Assembly (NCBI RefSeq): GCF_016907775.1
Contig: NZ_JAFBCO010000001.1
Location: 1,860,001-1,924,000 of the forward strand
DNA: 64,000 bases
From: Pseudoglutamicibacter cumminsii
Lineage (GTDB): Bacteria > Actinomycetota > Actinomycetes > Actinomycetales > Micrococcaceae
Direction of reading: 5' to 3'
Positions 25,389 through 34,859 of the stretch are shown here, piece by piece (the first letter of the stretch is position 1; every line of letters starts with the position of its first letter). The notes beneath the pieces were generated by a model. The model was not told the origin of the DNA. It saw nothing but the letters and a program-made list of their open reading frames with translations, and made no database searches. The position numbers and the translations under genes were made by a program.

Positions 25389-27494
25389 GTGAGCAAAAGC
25401 AACATCAAGCCTGTGAGCCCTGCGGCGAAAGCCGTGGGGCTCATGCGCGTGCTCACATCAACCCGCATCGGGCTCACAGCAGCCATGCTCCGCGATCGCA
25501 TCCCCGATTATCAGGGCTTAAGCGACGCAGCTTTCGAGCGCGCATTCGAACGCGACAAGAGCCGGCTACGTTCCCTCGGAATCGAGCTTACGGTCGAAAA
25601 GCTTGAGGCAGACGCCCTCGGGGAGGTGCGGTACCGGATCGACCTGCCCGCGCATCGGCTGCCTGAACTGCATCTGAGCGATCAAGAACGTCTTGTGACC
25701 GCGCTAGCCGCGGCCGCTGTGGGCGGTAGCGGATGGGGATCCCACGCGCGTCGGGCATCCGTGCGGCTTGGGGGAGTGAGCGCATCATCGCCTGGTGCTG
25801 CCGCTGGTGCGCGCGCTGAGCTGTCAAGCCCGCCCGACGCGGCCGAGGCGCTCATCCTCGCGGCATTGTGCGAGTATCCAGTCTCTTTCGATTACCGCGC
25901 GGCCAACGGCGAGCATACCGAACGCCGGATCCTGCCGTGGGGTGTTGGCCAGCAGGCTGGCCGCTGGTACGTGTTCGGGGGCGACATCGAGCGCGGCGGC
26001 GAGCGCATGTTCCGTCTGGATCGAATCCAGGGGAGTGTTGCGCAAGCAAATGTTCGCAAAGCGGAGATGGTCCACGAGATCTATGGACGCCCAGACAAGT
26101 TTTCGATGCGGGACGAGCTCGCCCGGCTCACGCATCGTGACCTGCTCCAGGAGGTGTGGGTTGCTCTGGCGGAAGGGGCAGGCGCTGAGCTGAAAGCCCG
26201 CGGCCGATCCATGGTGGAGGACCGTGGTGTTGAGGTTGTCGCGGTCAATGGCGTGTATTCCGATGTGGTTCGCGAGTGCGCGGCCGTTGGTGCCGCTGTT
26301 GTGGGCCCCGGTGATGTCGCTCAGGACGTCGCGGATACCGCGCTGATTGAGGCAGCACTGGCCGCACATGATTCGGCTGGCGAGGATCAGTCGTCGCCTC
26401 GTTTGCGTTTATCTGCAGGCGGAAGGCCGTCGACTGATCAGGTTTTGGCAGACGTCATCAGTTTGGCTTCGGTGATTCAGTCTGAAGGGGCCCAAGATAT
26501 TGACGAGCTTGCTACGCGTTTTGCGGTGCCTCGTTCTGAGATTGAGCGGTGGCTCGCCACACTCGAGTTGGGTGCGCACATCGTAGAAGACGTTTCAACC
26601 GATCAGGCGAGCTTCGGGCTACGCCTTGATGGCAATACCGTTGAGCTTTCCGCCGATGAGGCGCTCACGTATCCGCTGAACGTTTCACTTCAGGAAGCTA
26701 CGGCTTTACTGCTGGGTTGTGAGCTGTTGATGTCCGTCCCTGGCCTCGAACCGTCAGTGCACGATGCGGCGGACGCCGTGGTTGAAAAGCTCACGCAGGC
26801 GCGTGCGCAACTCAACGATTTCAGCGCGATCGTGGCGATCGAATCCGGACAGCTTCGCGGTGAAACCTTGCGGCTTGCTGAGATGCTGGGGCAGGCGATT
26901 GCTGAACAGCGCACGGCGCATATGCGTTACGCGAGTTTCGAAGCGACGACCGAACGGAACATCGACCCGCTCACGCTTGTCCGCTTTGACGACAAGCTGT
27001 ATGTGAGGGCGTGGTGTCACCTGCGTGGTGGGGAACGCACGTTCAACGTTGAGCGGATCGTCAATCTGGAAGTGACTGACAAGCAGGCAACCCACACGTT
27101 GTCCGATGAGCACCCAGCGACCTCTACCGGCTTTGCAAGCGGCGGTGGCTTTGTAGGCGGCGGTCGCGGTACCGAAGCGTTGCTTGGGTTCGGGCGGGAT
27201 TCCCAGTGGATGGTTTCCTCGTTCCGGCCGAGCGTGACGCGGCGGACGGACACGGAGGTCATTGCTCGAGTTAACGTTGTGAGCGCCGAATGGATTGCCC
27301 AAACTGTTGCCGAAACCGGCGGTGACGTTCGGATCGTCTCGCCTCCGCATCTGCGTGATGACGTCCGTGAGGCGCTTGAAGACCTGCTGGAGAGTTCACG
27401 CCGTTGCCGTACAGTGGGCACTGAGCTGGTTTCTCAACTAGCTGTTACACCCACAAAGAATCTCAACCCCACAAGCAAACAGGAGCAAAAGTGA
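25389..27494 (+). CDS. pafBC: PafBC transcriptional activator (fused PafB and PafC)
   Basis: A 701-residue protein formed of two tandem units, each with an HTH domain and a WYL domain. Unit 1: LMRVLTSTRIGLTAAMLRDRIP (HTH) and VSFDYRAANGEHTERRILPWGV (WYL). Unit 2: QDIDELATRFAVPRSEIERWLATLE (HTH, residues about 362-386) and AHMRYASFEATTERNIDPL (WYL). PafBC is the RecA-independent DNA-damage regulator linked to pup loci; in mycobacteria PafB and PafC are separate, and a fused form is known from Arthrobacter. Gly-rich inserts (GFASGGGFVGGGRG) occur in unit 2. GTG start; the next gene overlaps its stop. Confidence 0.9.
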   Translation: MSKSNIKPVSPAAKAVGLMRVLTSTRIGLTAAMLRDRIPDYQGLSDAAFERAFERDKSRLRSLGIELTVEKLEADALGEVRYRIDLPAHRLPELHLSDQERLVTALAAAAVGGSGWGSHARRASVRLGGVSASSPGAAAGARAELSSPPDAAEALILAALCEYPVSFDYRAANGEHTERRILPWGVGQQAGRWYVFGGDIERGGERMFRLDRIQGSVAQANVRKAEMVHEIYGRPDKFSMRDELARLTHRDLLQEVWVALAEGAGAELKARGRSMVEDRGVEVVAVNGVYSDVVRECAAVGAAVVGPGDVAQDVADTALIEAALAAHDSAGEDQSSPRLRLSAGGRPSTDQVLADVISLASVIQSEGAQDIDELATRFAVPRSEIERWLATLELGAHIVEDVSTDQASFGLRLDGNTVELSADEALTYPLNVSLQEATALLLGCELLMSVPGLEPSVHDAADAVVEKLTQARAQLNDFSAIVAIESGQLRGETLRLAEMLGQAIAEQRTAHMRYASFEATTERNIDPLTLVRFDDKLYVRAWCHLRGGERTFNVERIVNLEVTDKQATHTLSDEHPATSTGFASGGGFVGGGRGTEALLGFGRDSQWMVSSFRPSVTRRTDTEVIARVNVVSAEWIAQTVAETGGDVRIVSPPHLRDDVREALEDLLESSRRCRTVGTELVSQLAVTPTKNLNPTSKQEQK

Positions 27495-27904
27495 ATTGGT
27501 TCATGTGGACCTTGTTATGGCTCGCGCTTTCGTTGGACCTGATTGCGATGCTCGCGTGGGGTGTCCTGCATCTGTGGCGTAAGTTCCGCGCGTCGATGGT
27601 GGATGTTGCACAGGCGGGCGACAAGGTTGCCGATGCGCTACAGACTGAAGCCGATGAGGTTCCTTCTTTGCCAGCTGAAGATCGTCACGGAACCCCAGTG
27701 GGCTGGGACGCTACGTTCGCTGACCCAACCGTGGTACGTGCTGGACGCGCCATCAAGCGTGACGAACGTGTTGAAGCCCGCCGGAAGCGGCGCATCGACA
27801 TGCTGTGGGCCACCGGGCGTCCACGCCGCTGGGGTGACATCCATGACAATGATGAGGCGGCTGTGGATGGGACTGCCGTCGCGGATGAGCCTCGCGGCGT
27901 GTGA
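27491..27904 (+). CDS. Hypothetical single-helix membrane protein
   Basis: A 137-residue protein with one N-terminal membrane segment (WTLLWLALSLDLIAMLAWGVLHLW, within residues 6-30) and a long charged cytoplasmic tail, ending in an acidic stretch. I do not recognise a family. It overlaps the pafBC stop by four bases, so it is translationally coupled to it, and its tail VRAGRAIKRDERVEARRKRR is strongly basic. Confidence 0.65.
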   Translation: MNWFMWTLLWLALSLDLIAMLAWGVLHLWRKFRASMVDVAQAGDKVADALQTEADEVPSLPAEDRHGTPVGWDATFADPTVVRAGRAIKRDERVEARRKRRIDMLWATGRPRRWGDIHDNDEAAVDGTAVADEPRGV

Positions 27905-27980
27905 ATTCAACGGCCCAGCCTCCGGTGCCGTTGCTCACGGGGACGAAGGTACCCCTGCACTAGAATAAGAGAAGCTAGCT

Positions 27981-28005
27981 GACAACCCATGTTTGGCGGG
28001 TTGTC
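27981..28005 (+). promoter_or_regulatory. Hairpin in the tatA 5' region
   Basis: GACAACCC and GGGTTGTC form a perfect 8 bp stem with a 9-base loop, 28 bases before the tatA ATG. TAGAAT at 27961-27966 is a possible -10 box, so the hairpin would lie in the 5' leader. Confidence 0.4.
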
Positions 28006-28033
28006 TCACCGAACACTATAAGGAGCAGCAACT

Positions 28034-28306
28034 ATGCATCCGCCGTCACCCATGGCCTGGGCGATCATCATTGTCGTCATTCTTGTGCTCTTCGCGTTGC
28101 CCAAGTTGCCGAAGATCGCGCGCAGCCTGGGTGAATCTACCCGCATCTTCAAGTCGGAAATGCGGCAGATGAAGAAGGACGAAGAAGCGGAACGTAACGC
28201 CAGCAAGGACGGCGCCGCGGAGTCCGGCACGGCTGAGAACCAGGCGAAGGAACCTCTCGAAGGCCGCATCGTAGACACCCCGCAGGCTCGGGAAGACAAC
28301 AAGTAA
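28034..28306 (+). CDS. tatA: Twin-arginine translocase subunit TatA
   Basis: A 90-residue protein with an N-terminal membrane helix (AWAIIIVVILVLFALPKLPKI), an amphipathic helix (ARSLGESTRIFKSEMRQM) and a polar tail, the TatA pattern with the hinge FALPKLP. TatA forms the export pore for folded proteins. The ribosome-binding site AAGGAG precedes the ATG; tatC follows after 9 bases. Confidence 0.93.
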   Translation: MHPPSPMAWAIIIVVILVLFALPKLPKIARSLGESTRIFKSEMRQMKKDEEAERNASKDGAAESGTAENQAKEPLEGRIVDTPQAREDNK

Positions 28307-28315
28307 TTCTTAGCG

Positions 28316-29137
28316 GTGTCGAGTACTCGGCGGAAGAATACCGGCGGGCATATGCCCTTAAAGCGGCACTTTAAAGAGTTCCGCAACCGGCTCATCGTTT
28401 GTGTTATTACGCTACTGATCACGTCCATCGTCGGCTTTTTCCTCTATAAGCCGGTGATGGCGTTCCTGATCGAGCTTGTTTCCGACCTCGGCGGAATCAT
28501 TAACTTCGGTTCGGCGATCGCTCCGCTCGATGTGATGATCAGGGTTTCGCTGTGGATCGGCATGGTCCTGGCGGCGCCGATGTTCATTTGGCAGATCTGG
28601 GCGTTCATTGTCCCGGGTCTGCTACGGAAGGAAAAGCGGCTCACGATCTCGTTTATGAGTGCCGCGATCCCACTGTTTTTGCTGGGTGTCGCGCTGGGTA
28701 TCTATGTGATCCCTCACGCGCTGCGGTTCTTCCTTTCGCTGACTCCTGACAACGCGGGCAACATCATCCTGGTTAATGATTTCCTCCCGTTCGTGACGCG
28801 ATTGACGATCGCCTTCGGTATCGCGATGGTCCTGCCAGTAGGCATGGTGGGGCTCAACGTGGCCGGTATTTTGCCGGCGAAATCGATCCTGAAACACTGG
28901 CGCATCACGGTATTCCTCATCACCGTGTTTTCTGCGATTGCGGCCCCGGGCGGCGATGCGCTGAGCATGTTCTTCATCGCAGGCCCGATGCTGGTCTTGT
29001 TTATCGCGGCGACGTTCTTCTGCTGGGTTCTTGACCGGCGGCGTGCAAAGCGTGAAGCGAAGGCTCGCGCGGATGGACCTAGCGCGGTTGAAGCGCCGCG
29101 TACCGTGTCCGCGCCCAAAGGAAGTGATGATCTTTAG
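28316..29137 (+). CDS. tatC: Twin-arginine translocase subunit TatC
   Basis: A 273-residue protein with six membrane helices. Family marks: PLKRHFKEFRNRLI (N-terminal signal-peptide-binding segment), IAPLDVMIRVSLWIG, FIWQIWAFIVPGLLRKEKR, and FLPFVTRLTIAFGIAMVLPVG. TatC recognises twin-arginine signal peptides and recruits TatA. The Rieske protein encoded at 42453 is a likely client. GTG start. Confidence 0.95.
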   Translation: MSSTRRKNTGGHMPLKRHFKEFRNRLIVCVITLLITSIVGFFLYKPVMAFLIELVSDLGGIINFGSAIAPLDVMIRVSLWIGMVLAAPMFIWQIWAFIVPGLLRKEKRLTISFMSAAIPLFLLGVALGIYVIPHALRFFLSLTPDNAGNIILVNDFLPFVTRLTIAFGIAMVLPVGMVGLNVAGILPAKSILKHWRITVFLITVFSAIAAPGGDALSMFFIAGPMLVLFIAATFFCWVLDRRRAKREAKARADGPSAVEAPRTVSAPKGSDDL

Positions 29138-29263
29138 AAGACACCGTGATTGAGGCGTGCATTTGCGCAGCAAACATCGTCCGTATGTAACTCTTTGAGA
29201 CCGCCACCATGGGTTCCTCTGTGAGAGGCCCAGCCCGAGTCAAGAATGTATCGAGGACAAGAC

Positions 29264-32200
29264 GTGTCATCTGAAGTAGAGGGGCTCAGCCCCGCCGAAC
29301 GTTTCCAAGCAGCCGCGGAAAGGCAGCGTCGGAGCCGGACCGAAGTGGGCAGGTTCGCATCAACGTTTTCGTTCGATTTGGATGAGTTTCAGCTCTCGGC
29401 CTGCGAAGCCCTTGAAGAGGGCCGCGACGTGCTGGTGGCGGCACCTACGGGAGCCGGCAAGACCATCGTGGGCGAATTCGCGGTTCATTTGGCGCTTGCC
29501 CGTGGAACTAAGGCTTTCTACACGACGCCGATCAAGGCGCTATCGAATCAGAAGTTTTCTGACTTCGCCCAGACGTATGGCGCACACAACGTCGGCCTGC
29601 TGACGGGTGACACGAGCATCAATTCGGAAGCGCCCATCGTTGTCATGACCACCGAGGTTCTCCGCAACATGCTCTATGCGGGGTCGACGACGCTCGATGG
29701 ACTCGAGTATGTGGTCATGGATGAGGTGCACTATTTAGCGGATAAGGACCGGGGTGCTGTCTGGGAGGAAGTGATTTTGCACCTGCCGCAGCGGGTTCAA
29801 GTTGCCTCGCTATCGGCCACGGTTTCGAACGCGGAGGAGTTCGGCGGTTGGTTGAACTCGGTGCGTGGAGCCACCGACGTTGTGGTGACCGAGCACAGGC
29901 CAGTCCCGTTGAGCCAGCATGTTTTGGTGGGTAAGCAGCTGGTAGATCTGTTTGCTGAGGATGTTTCTTTCGACGAGACCGCGGGTGTCGATCAGCTCGT
30001 GAATCCGCACTTGATGCGGTTGGCACAACAACAGAATTCTCGCGATGGTTTGCGGGACTGGCGTTCGCCTCGCGGCGGTTCACATGGGCGTGATGAGCGT
30101 GGACGCCGCGATCAGAAGGGGCGCCGCGGCGGCCGTCATGGCCGCGGGCGCGGGCGTCAAGGTGGACGTTCGCGGCGTGCCAAGGAATTCAAAGAGGATG
30201 CGCTGCGCTATAGCCGCGGGGAGACATACGCGGCTCACCGGGCTGACCGCAGCGAGCATGGACGCATCGGGCATGAGCAACATGAGGAATATCATCTGGT
30301 GCCGTCGCGGGCGCAACGCCCCGACGTTGTGATGACGCTCAAGAAAGCTCAGCTACTTCCTGCGATCGTGTTCATTTTCTCGCGTAAGCAGTGTGATCTC
30401 GCGGTTCAGCAGTGCATCAACGCGGGTCTTCGGCTTGCAGATAAGCATGAGCAACGGCTGATTCGCGAAGAGCTCGATGAGGTGGCCCAGAACCTGCCAG
30501 CTGAAGATCTCGATGTGCTGGGTTACTGGCAGTTGCGTGAGGGTCTGCTGCGAGGTGTCGCGGCCCACCACGCGGGGATGGTTCCGGTGTTCAAGGAAGC
30601 CGTTGAGCGGTTGTTTGTCCGTGGCTTGATCAAGGTCGTGTACGCGACCGAGACCCTTGCGCTCGGTATCAATATGCCGGCGCGCTCGGTGGTACTTGAG
30701 AAGCTCGACAAGTTCAACGGCGAAACCCACGTGCCGATCACCCCGGGCGAGTACACCCAACTCACGGGCCGTGCTGGCCGCCGAGGCATCGATGTCGAGG
30801 GTCACGCTGTTGTGACGTGGCATCGCGGCATGGAGCCGGGCGAGGTTGCTGGTTTGGCTTCTAAGCGTACGTATCCGCTGAACTCTAGTTTCCGCCCGAC
30901 GTACAACATGAGCCTCAACCTCGTGCGACGCTTGGGTGCTCCGAAGGCACGTGAGGTCCTCGAACGTTCATTTGCCCAGTACCAGGCCGACGCATCGGTT
31001 GTTGGTCTTGCTCGCCAACTCGATTCACGTGAAGAGTCCCTCGATGGCTACGCGGAGGCGATGGCTTGCCACCTGGGCGACTTCAAGGAGTACGCGCAGC
31101 TTCGCGCCGAGCTTTCGGCGGCGGAGAAGGCCGCATCGTCGGGTCGGAATCGGGCGCGCAAGAGCGCGATCGAGATGTCCTTGGATTCGCTGATGCGCGG
31201 TGACATCATCGAGGTCGGGGGACGCCGTGGGCTTGGCGTGGTCGTTGTGACGCAGCCGAGCCCATCTTTGCGGGATCCGCGGCCATTCGTTGTCACGATG
31301 GAAGGCGCGGGCCGCCGCTTGAGCGTCAACGACCTGGACACGCCGGCCGAGGTGCTGGCTCGTGTCAAGGTGCCTAAATCCTTCAAGGGAGCCTCACCGA
31401 AGGAGCGGATCGAGCTGGCGCGCCGCGCACGTAACGCTGTCGCTAACAGCTCTCAGAAACATCGTCAGGCGTCAGTGGGCTTCGCATTCCCTGGACAGCA
31501 GGATGCGACAGAGCGCATCGAGGAGTTGCGTTCTAAACTCAAGGCTCATCCGTGCCATCAGTGCCCCGAGCGGGAACAACACGCGCGCTGGGCCGAACGG
31601 TATCAGCGTCTCAAGCGGGATACGGACCGGATCCACGGCGAGATCCAGGCGCGAACCAATTCGATCGCGCGGACTTTCGACCGTGTGCTGCACGTTCTTG
31701 AAGAAGTCGGCTACGTCAAGGGCAGGGGCCAAGAAGCTCGGGTCACGGATGCCGGCACAGTGATGTTGCGCATGTACGGCGAACGCGACCTGCTGACGTG
31801 CCTCGTGGCCAACACGGGCCTGTTTTCTGGTTTGTCTCCGGCCGCGATGGCGGCCGCCGCGACGATGTTTGTTTTCATGCCTAAGCGCGATGCGGATGTG
31901 GTTCCGCACGTATGGCCGACCGCTGTGCGTCCCATCTGGGATGAAGCCGTCAGCATCGCTGAGGAGCTCACTCATCTCGAGAAGAAGCACCACATCGAAC
32001 CCACGCCGGCACCGGACTGTTCGCTCGTTCAGCCGATGCACAGCTGGGCGATGGGCGAAGACCTCGCTGACGCGCTGTTCGCCTCGCCGATCGAGGCCGG
32101 CGATTTTGTGCGTTGGGCTAAGCAGACCATCGATTTTCTGGGTCAGATCGCGAGCAACGAGGCGATCGCACCAGATGTGTGTGCGACCGCATCGGCCGCC

Positions 32201-32281
32201 GCAGACCTGATCTCGCGAGGCATCGTGGATGCGTCATCGGTGATTGAAGAAGCGTTAGAAGAAGAGGAAACAGGTGACTAA
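29264..32281 (+). CDS. DEAD/DEAH-box RNA helicase, HelY/Ski2-like
   Basis: A superfamily 2 helicase of about 1,005 residues. Motif I AAPTGAGKT, motif Ia TTPIKALSNQK, motif II DEVH, motif III LSATVSN, motif VI GRAGRRGID are all intact, followed by the helical DSHCT-like C-terminal domain. HelY is an actinobacterial relative of Ski2/Mtr4, presumed to unwind RNA for decay. An Arg/Gly-rich low-complexity insert (30044-30191, many RG and GR pairs) interrupts the two RecA lobes and could bind RNA. I chose GTG 29264, preceded by GAGGA; an ATG at 29246 in the same frame lacks a binding site. Confidence 0.85.
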   Translation: MSSEVEGLSPAERFQAAAERQRRSRTEVGRFASTFSFDLDEFQLSACEALEEGRDVLVAAPTGAGKTIVGEFAVHLALARGTKAFYTTPIKALSNQKFSDFAQTYGAHNVGLLTGDTSINSEAPIVVMTTEVLRNMLYAGSTTLDGLEYVVMDEVHYLADKDRGAVWEEVILHLPQRVQVASLSATVSNAEEFGGWLNSVRGATDVVVTEHRPVPLSQHVLVGKQLVDLFAEDVSFDETAGVDQLVNPHLMRLAQQQNSRDGLRDWRSPRGGSHGRDERGRRDQKGRRGGRHGRGRGRQGGRSRRAKEFKEDALRYSRGETYAAHRADRSEHGRIGHEQHEEYHLVPSRAQRPDVVMTLKKAQLLPAIVFIFSRKQCDLAVQQCINAGLRLADKHEQRLIREELDEVAQNLPAEDLDVLGYWQLREGLLRGVAAHHAGMVPVFKEAVERLFVRGLIKVVYATETLALGINMPARSVVLEKLDKFNGETHVPITPGEYTQLTGRAGRRGIDVEGHAVVTWHRGMEPGEVAGLASKRTYPLNSSFRPTYNMSLNLVRRLGAPKAREVLERSFAQYQADASVVGLARQLDSREESLDGYAEAMACHLGDFKEYAQLRAELSAAEKAASSGRNRARKSAIEMSLDSLMRGDIIEVGGRRGLGVVVVTQPSPSLRDPRPFVVTMEGAGRRLSVNDLDTPAEVLARVKVPKSFKGASPKERIELARRARNAVANSSQKHRQASVGFAFPGQQDATERIEELRSKLKAHPCHQCPEREQHARWAERYQRLKRDTDRIHGEIQARTNSIARTFDRVLHVLEEVGYVKGRGQEARVTDAGTVMLRMYGERDLLTCLVANTGLFSGLSPAAMAAAATMFVFMPKRDADVVPHVWPTAVRPIWDEAVSIAEELTHLEKKHHIEPTPAPDCSLVQPMHSWAMGEDLADALFASPIEAGDFVRWAKQTIDFLGQIASNEAIAPDVCATASAAADLISRGIVDASSVIEEALEEEETGD

Positions 32282-34004
32282 GCCGGTCATGTACGTCGGC
32301 GCTGCGATTTACGCGCCGGAGGACCCGTTCGCCACAGCGATGTTGGTTGAGAACGGAACCATCGCGTGGATGGGAACCCACGCTGCCGCGAAGAGCATCA
32401 TGTCGGACGCGATGACCGTGGTCGATGTAGAGGGGGCGCTGATCGCTCCGGCGTTCGTGGATTCGCACGCGCACATCACCGAGACGGGCCGGCACTTGGC
32501 AACCCTCCAGCTGGATCATGTCCGCTCCAAGCAGGAGTTTCTCGACGAATTGTCCCGCTACGCTAAGGGCCTTGATCCCAAGCAACGCGTGCTGGCTTCC
32601 GGTTGGGACGAAACCCTGTGGGACGATCCAGGGGCACAGGACAGCTCCGATGCTGATGCGGATGCCGACGCGAATGCTGCAGTCTTGCCGACTGTCGCGG
32701 AGCTGGACCGTGCTGTGGGCTCGCGCCCGGCGTACGTGCTTCGCCGGGATCTGCACACGGCTCTCGCTTCGAGCGCGGCGCTGACTGCGGCCGGGCTTGA
32801 GGTTCCATCCGGGGATCTTGACGGTGCATGGATGAGCGAGCATGAACATCACGTTCTGCGCGAGTGGGCGCTCACTGCAAGCGACGACGAACTCCGCTTA
32901 TGGCAACGCGCAGCTCTGAGCAGCTTCGCGAAAACCGGGCACGCGCTGGTCACGGAGATGTCGGCGCCGCACGTGTCGGGCCGCCGGGACCTCGATGTTC
33001 TGCTCGCCGCGGGAGAGGAAGAAGCGCAGGCGCTCCCGTCGGTACATGCGTTCTGGGCGCAGCTTGTCGAGACCGAAGCGGAAGCGCGCGAGCTTGCCGA
33101 CTCTTTCACCTCCAACAGCCGCTACCGGTGTCTGGCGGGCATCGGCGGGGACTTGTCGATGGACGGCTCGATCGGCGCCTACACGGCGGCTTTGCGGCAC
33201 GACTATGCGGATGCGCCGGGGGAGAAGGGGCAACTACTGTTGACCCCGCAACAGGTTGCTGCGCACGTGATTGCGTGCGTCAACGCTGGCATTCCAACCG
33301 GTTTCCACGCGATCGGTGACGCCGCTTTGGACGCTTTGCTCGAGGGGTACAGGTGCGCCGCTGAGGAGGTGGGCGCGCGGGCTATCCGTCAGCAGCGTCA
33401 CCGCATCGAACACGCTGAGATGTTGGAGGCCCATCACATCGAGGCGATGTTGGAGTTTGGCCTGACCGCGAGTGTTCAGCCTCGTTTCGATGAGTTGTGG
33501 GGCCACGCGGGCGACATGTATGAGGCTCGCCTTGGCGTTGAGCGTGCGGCAAGCATGAACCCGTTCGGTTCGCTATCTGCGGCAGGCGTGCCGCTCGTGT
33601 TTGGCTCGGATGCGCCGGTGACTCACGCTTTGCCGTGGAAGACGATTCGGTCCGCTATGCATCACCACGATGCGGGACAGACTCTTCCCGCACGCGCAGG
33701 TTTCCTCGCGCACACGCGCGCCGGCTACCGTGCACTCAACATCCCTGACCCAACCGCTGGTGTATTGCGTTGGGGTGCCGCTGCGACGTTCGCGATCTGG
33801 GAGCCGAGCGAGCTCATCGTGGGGTCGACTGACCTTTCACGAACCAGTTTCTCGACGGACGCGAGAGCCCGTACCCCGATGCTTCCGGACCTTGAAGCCG
33901 ATTCCTTGCCGGAATGCTGGGCTACCGTTCGTCACGGCGAGATCCTGTGGGACGGCAAGGGCTTGCACGGTGAACTTCACAGCGGATCGGAAGGGCTAGA
34001 ATGA
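32274..34004 (+). CDS. Metal-dependent amidohydrolase, YtcJ-like
   Basis: A 576-residue amidohydrolase-superfamily protein. DSHAHITETGR gives the first metal-binding pair; GFHAIGDAALDALLEG, QRHRIEHAEML and FGSDAPVTH provide the remaining TIM-barrel ligands (His, His, Asp). Substrate unknown; relatives act on amides and formamides. Residues about 123-133 form an acidic repeat (DSSDADADADAN). The GTG start overlaps the helicase stop, and its own stop overlaps ppm1 (ATGA), so three genes are read as one unit. Confidence 0.85.
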   Translation: MTKPVMYVGAAIYAPEDPFATAMLVENGTIAWMGTHAAAKSIMSDAMTVVDVEGALIAPAFVDSHAHITETGRHLATLQLDHVRSKQEFLDELSRYAKGLDPKQRVLASGWDETLWDDPGAQDSSDADADADANAAVLPTVAELDRAVGSRPAYVLRRDLHTALASSAALTAAGLEVPSGDLDGAWMSEHEHHVLREWALTASDDELRLWQRAALSSFAKTGHALVTEMSAPHVSGRRDLDVLLAAGEEEAQALPSVHAFWAQLVETEAEARELADSFTSNSRYRCLAGIGGDLSMDGSIGAYTAALRHDYADAPGEKGQLLLTPQQVAAHVIACVNAGIPTGFHAIGDAALDALLEGYRCAAEEVGARAIRQQRHRIEHAEMLEAHHIEAMLEFGLTASVQPRFDELWGHAGDMYEARLGVERAASMNPFGSLSAAGVPLVFGSDAPVTHALPWKTIRSAMHHHDAGQTLPARAGFLAHTRAGYRALNIPDPTAGVLRWGAAATFAIWEPSELIVGSTDLSRTSFSTDARARTPMLPDLEADSLPECWATVRHGEILWDGKGLHGELHSGSEGLE

Positions 34005-34744
34005 CCACTGTGCGTGTACTGACTATCATCCCTACCTACAACGAGATCGAGACGCTCGAAAGCATTGTCAAGCGGGTCCGTTCAGCTGTACCGGACGTCG
34101 ACATTCTGATCGCTGACGATAATTCCCCGGACGGTACCGGCAAACTTGCCGATGAGATCGCGGAGCATGACTCTCAGGTTTTCGTTCTGCATCGTCCTGG
34201 TAAGCAGGGCCTCGGCGCTGCTTACCTTGCAGGTTTCGAGTGGGGCAAGGAACGCGGCTACGACGTCTTGATCGAGTTGGATGCGGATGGCTCGCATCAG
34301 CCGGAACAGTTGCCTCGTTTGCTCCGTGCGATTGAGCGCGGCGCGGCTGCAGTGATCGGTTCCCGTTGGGTGCCTGGGGGAGAGGTCAAGAACTGGCCTG
34401 CGTCCCGCAAGGTTCTTTCGAAGGCGGGATCGTTTGTTTCCCGTTTCTTCTTGGGGCTCAATCTCAAAGACATCACTGCAGGCATGCGTGCCTACAAGGC
34501 TGAGATTCTTACGGATGAGTTGCTCGGTTCGATCGAGTCCGTGGGCTACGGATTCCAGATCGATATGACGTTCCAGATTGCGTTAGCTGGCCACAAGATC
34601 GTGGAGGTTCCCGTGACCTTCATCGACCGTGAGCTGGGTGAGTCGAAGATGAGCGGCAACATCATCGTTGAGGCGCTACTGAACGTGGTCAAGTGGGGTT
34701 TGAAGGCTCGCGCCAAGAAGCTCGCGAGCTTGCTTAGAGGTTAG
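34001..34744 (+). CDS. ppm1: Polyprenol-phosphate mannosyltransferase (Ppm1/DPM1-like)
   Basis: A 247-residue family 2 glycosyltransferase. PTYNEIETLESIVKRV opens the fold, LIADDNSPDGTG and ELDADGSHQPEQLPRLL give the nucleotide- and metal-binding Asp residues, and RDGE-like GELGES and the block DITAGMRAYKAE complete the DPM1 pattern. It transfers mannose from GDP-mannose to polyprenol phosphate, supplying lipoglycan and protein mannosylation outside the membrane. The acyltransferase half found fused in mycobacterial Ppm1 is absent. Confidence 0.9.
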   Translation: MTTVRVLTIIPTYNEIETLESIVKRVRSAVPDVDILIADDNSPDGTGKLADEIAEHDSQVFVLHRPGKQGLGAAYLAGFEWGKERGYDVLIELDADGSHQPEQLPRLLRAIERGAAAVIGSRWVPGGEVKNWPASRKVLSKAGSFVSRFFLGLNLKDITAGMRAYKAEILTDELLGSIESVGYGFQIDMTFQIALAGHKIVEVPVTFIDRELGESKMSGNIIVEALLNVVKWGLKARAKKLASLLRG

Positions 34745-34777
34745 AAGTCCACGGCTAGAAGCCTGCGACTTGTAACG

Positions 34778-34830
34778 TTAAGCGTGTGGGCGGTGTCGAC
34801 ATCCAATGTCGACACCGCCCACACGCTTAA
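34778..34830. terminator. Perfect 25-bp hairpin between convergent ppm1 and rbpA
   Basis: Two 25-base arms (TTAAGCGTGTGGG... and its exact complement) surround a 3-base loop CCA. It lies 33 bases after ppm1 and 29 bases after rbpA on the other strand, so it can end both transcripts. No T-run follows. Confidence 0.9.
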
Positions 34831-34859
34831 GTTCAGGGGAAGCGTTTACTTCTTTGAAT

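Noticed and set aside
25389-27494. Fusion of PafB and PafC as a new architecture
   Set aside because: A single-chain PafBC is already known in Arthrobacter; here it only supports the taxonomic placement.
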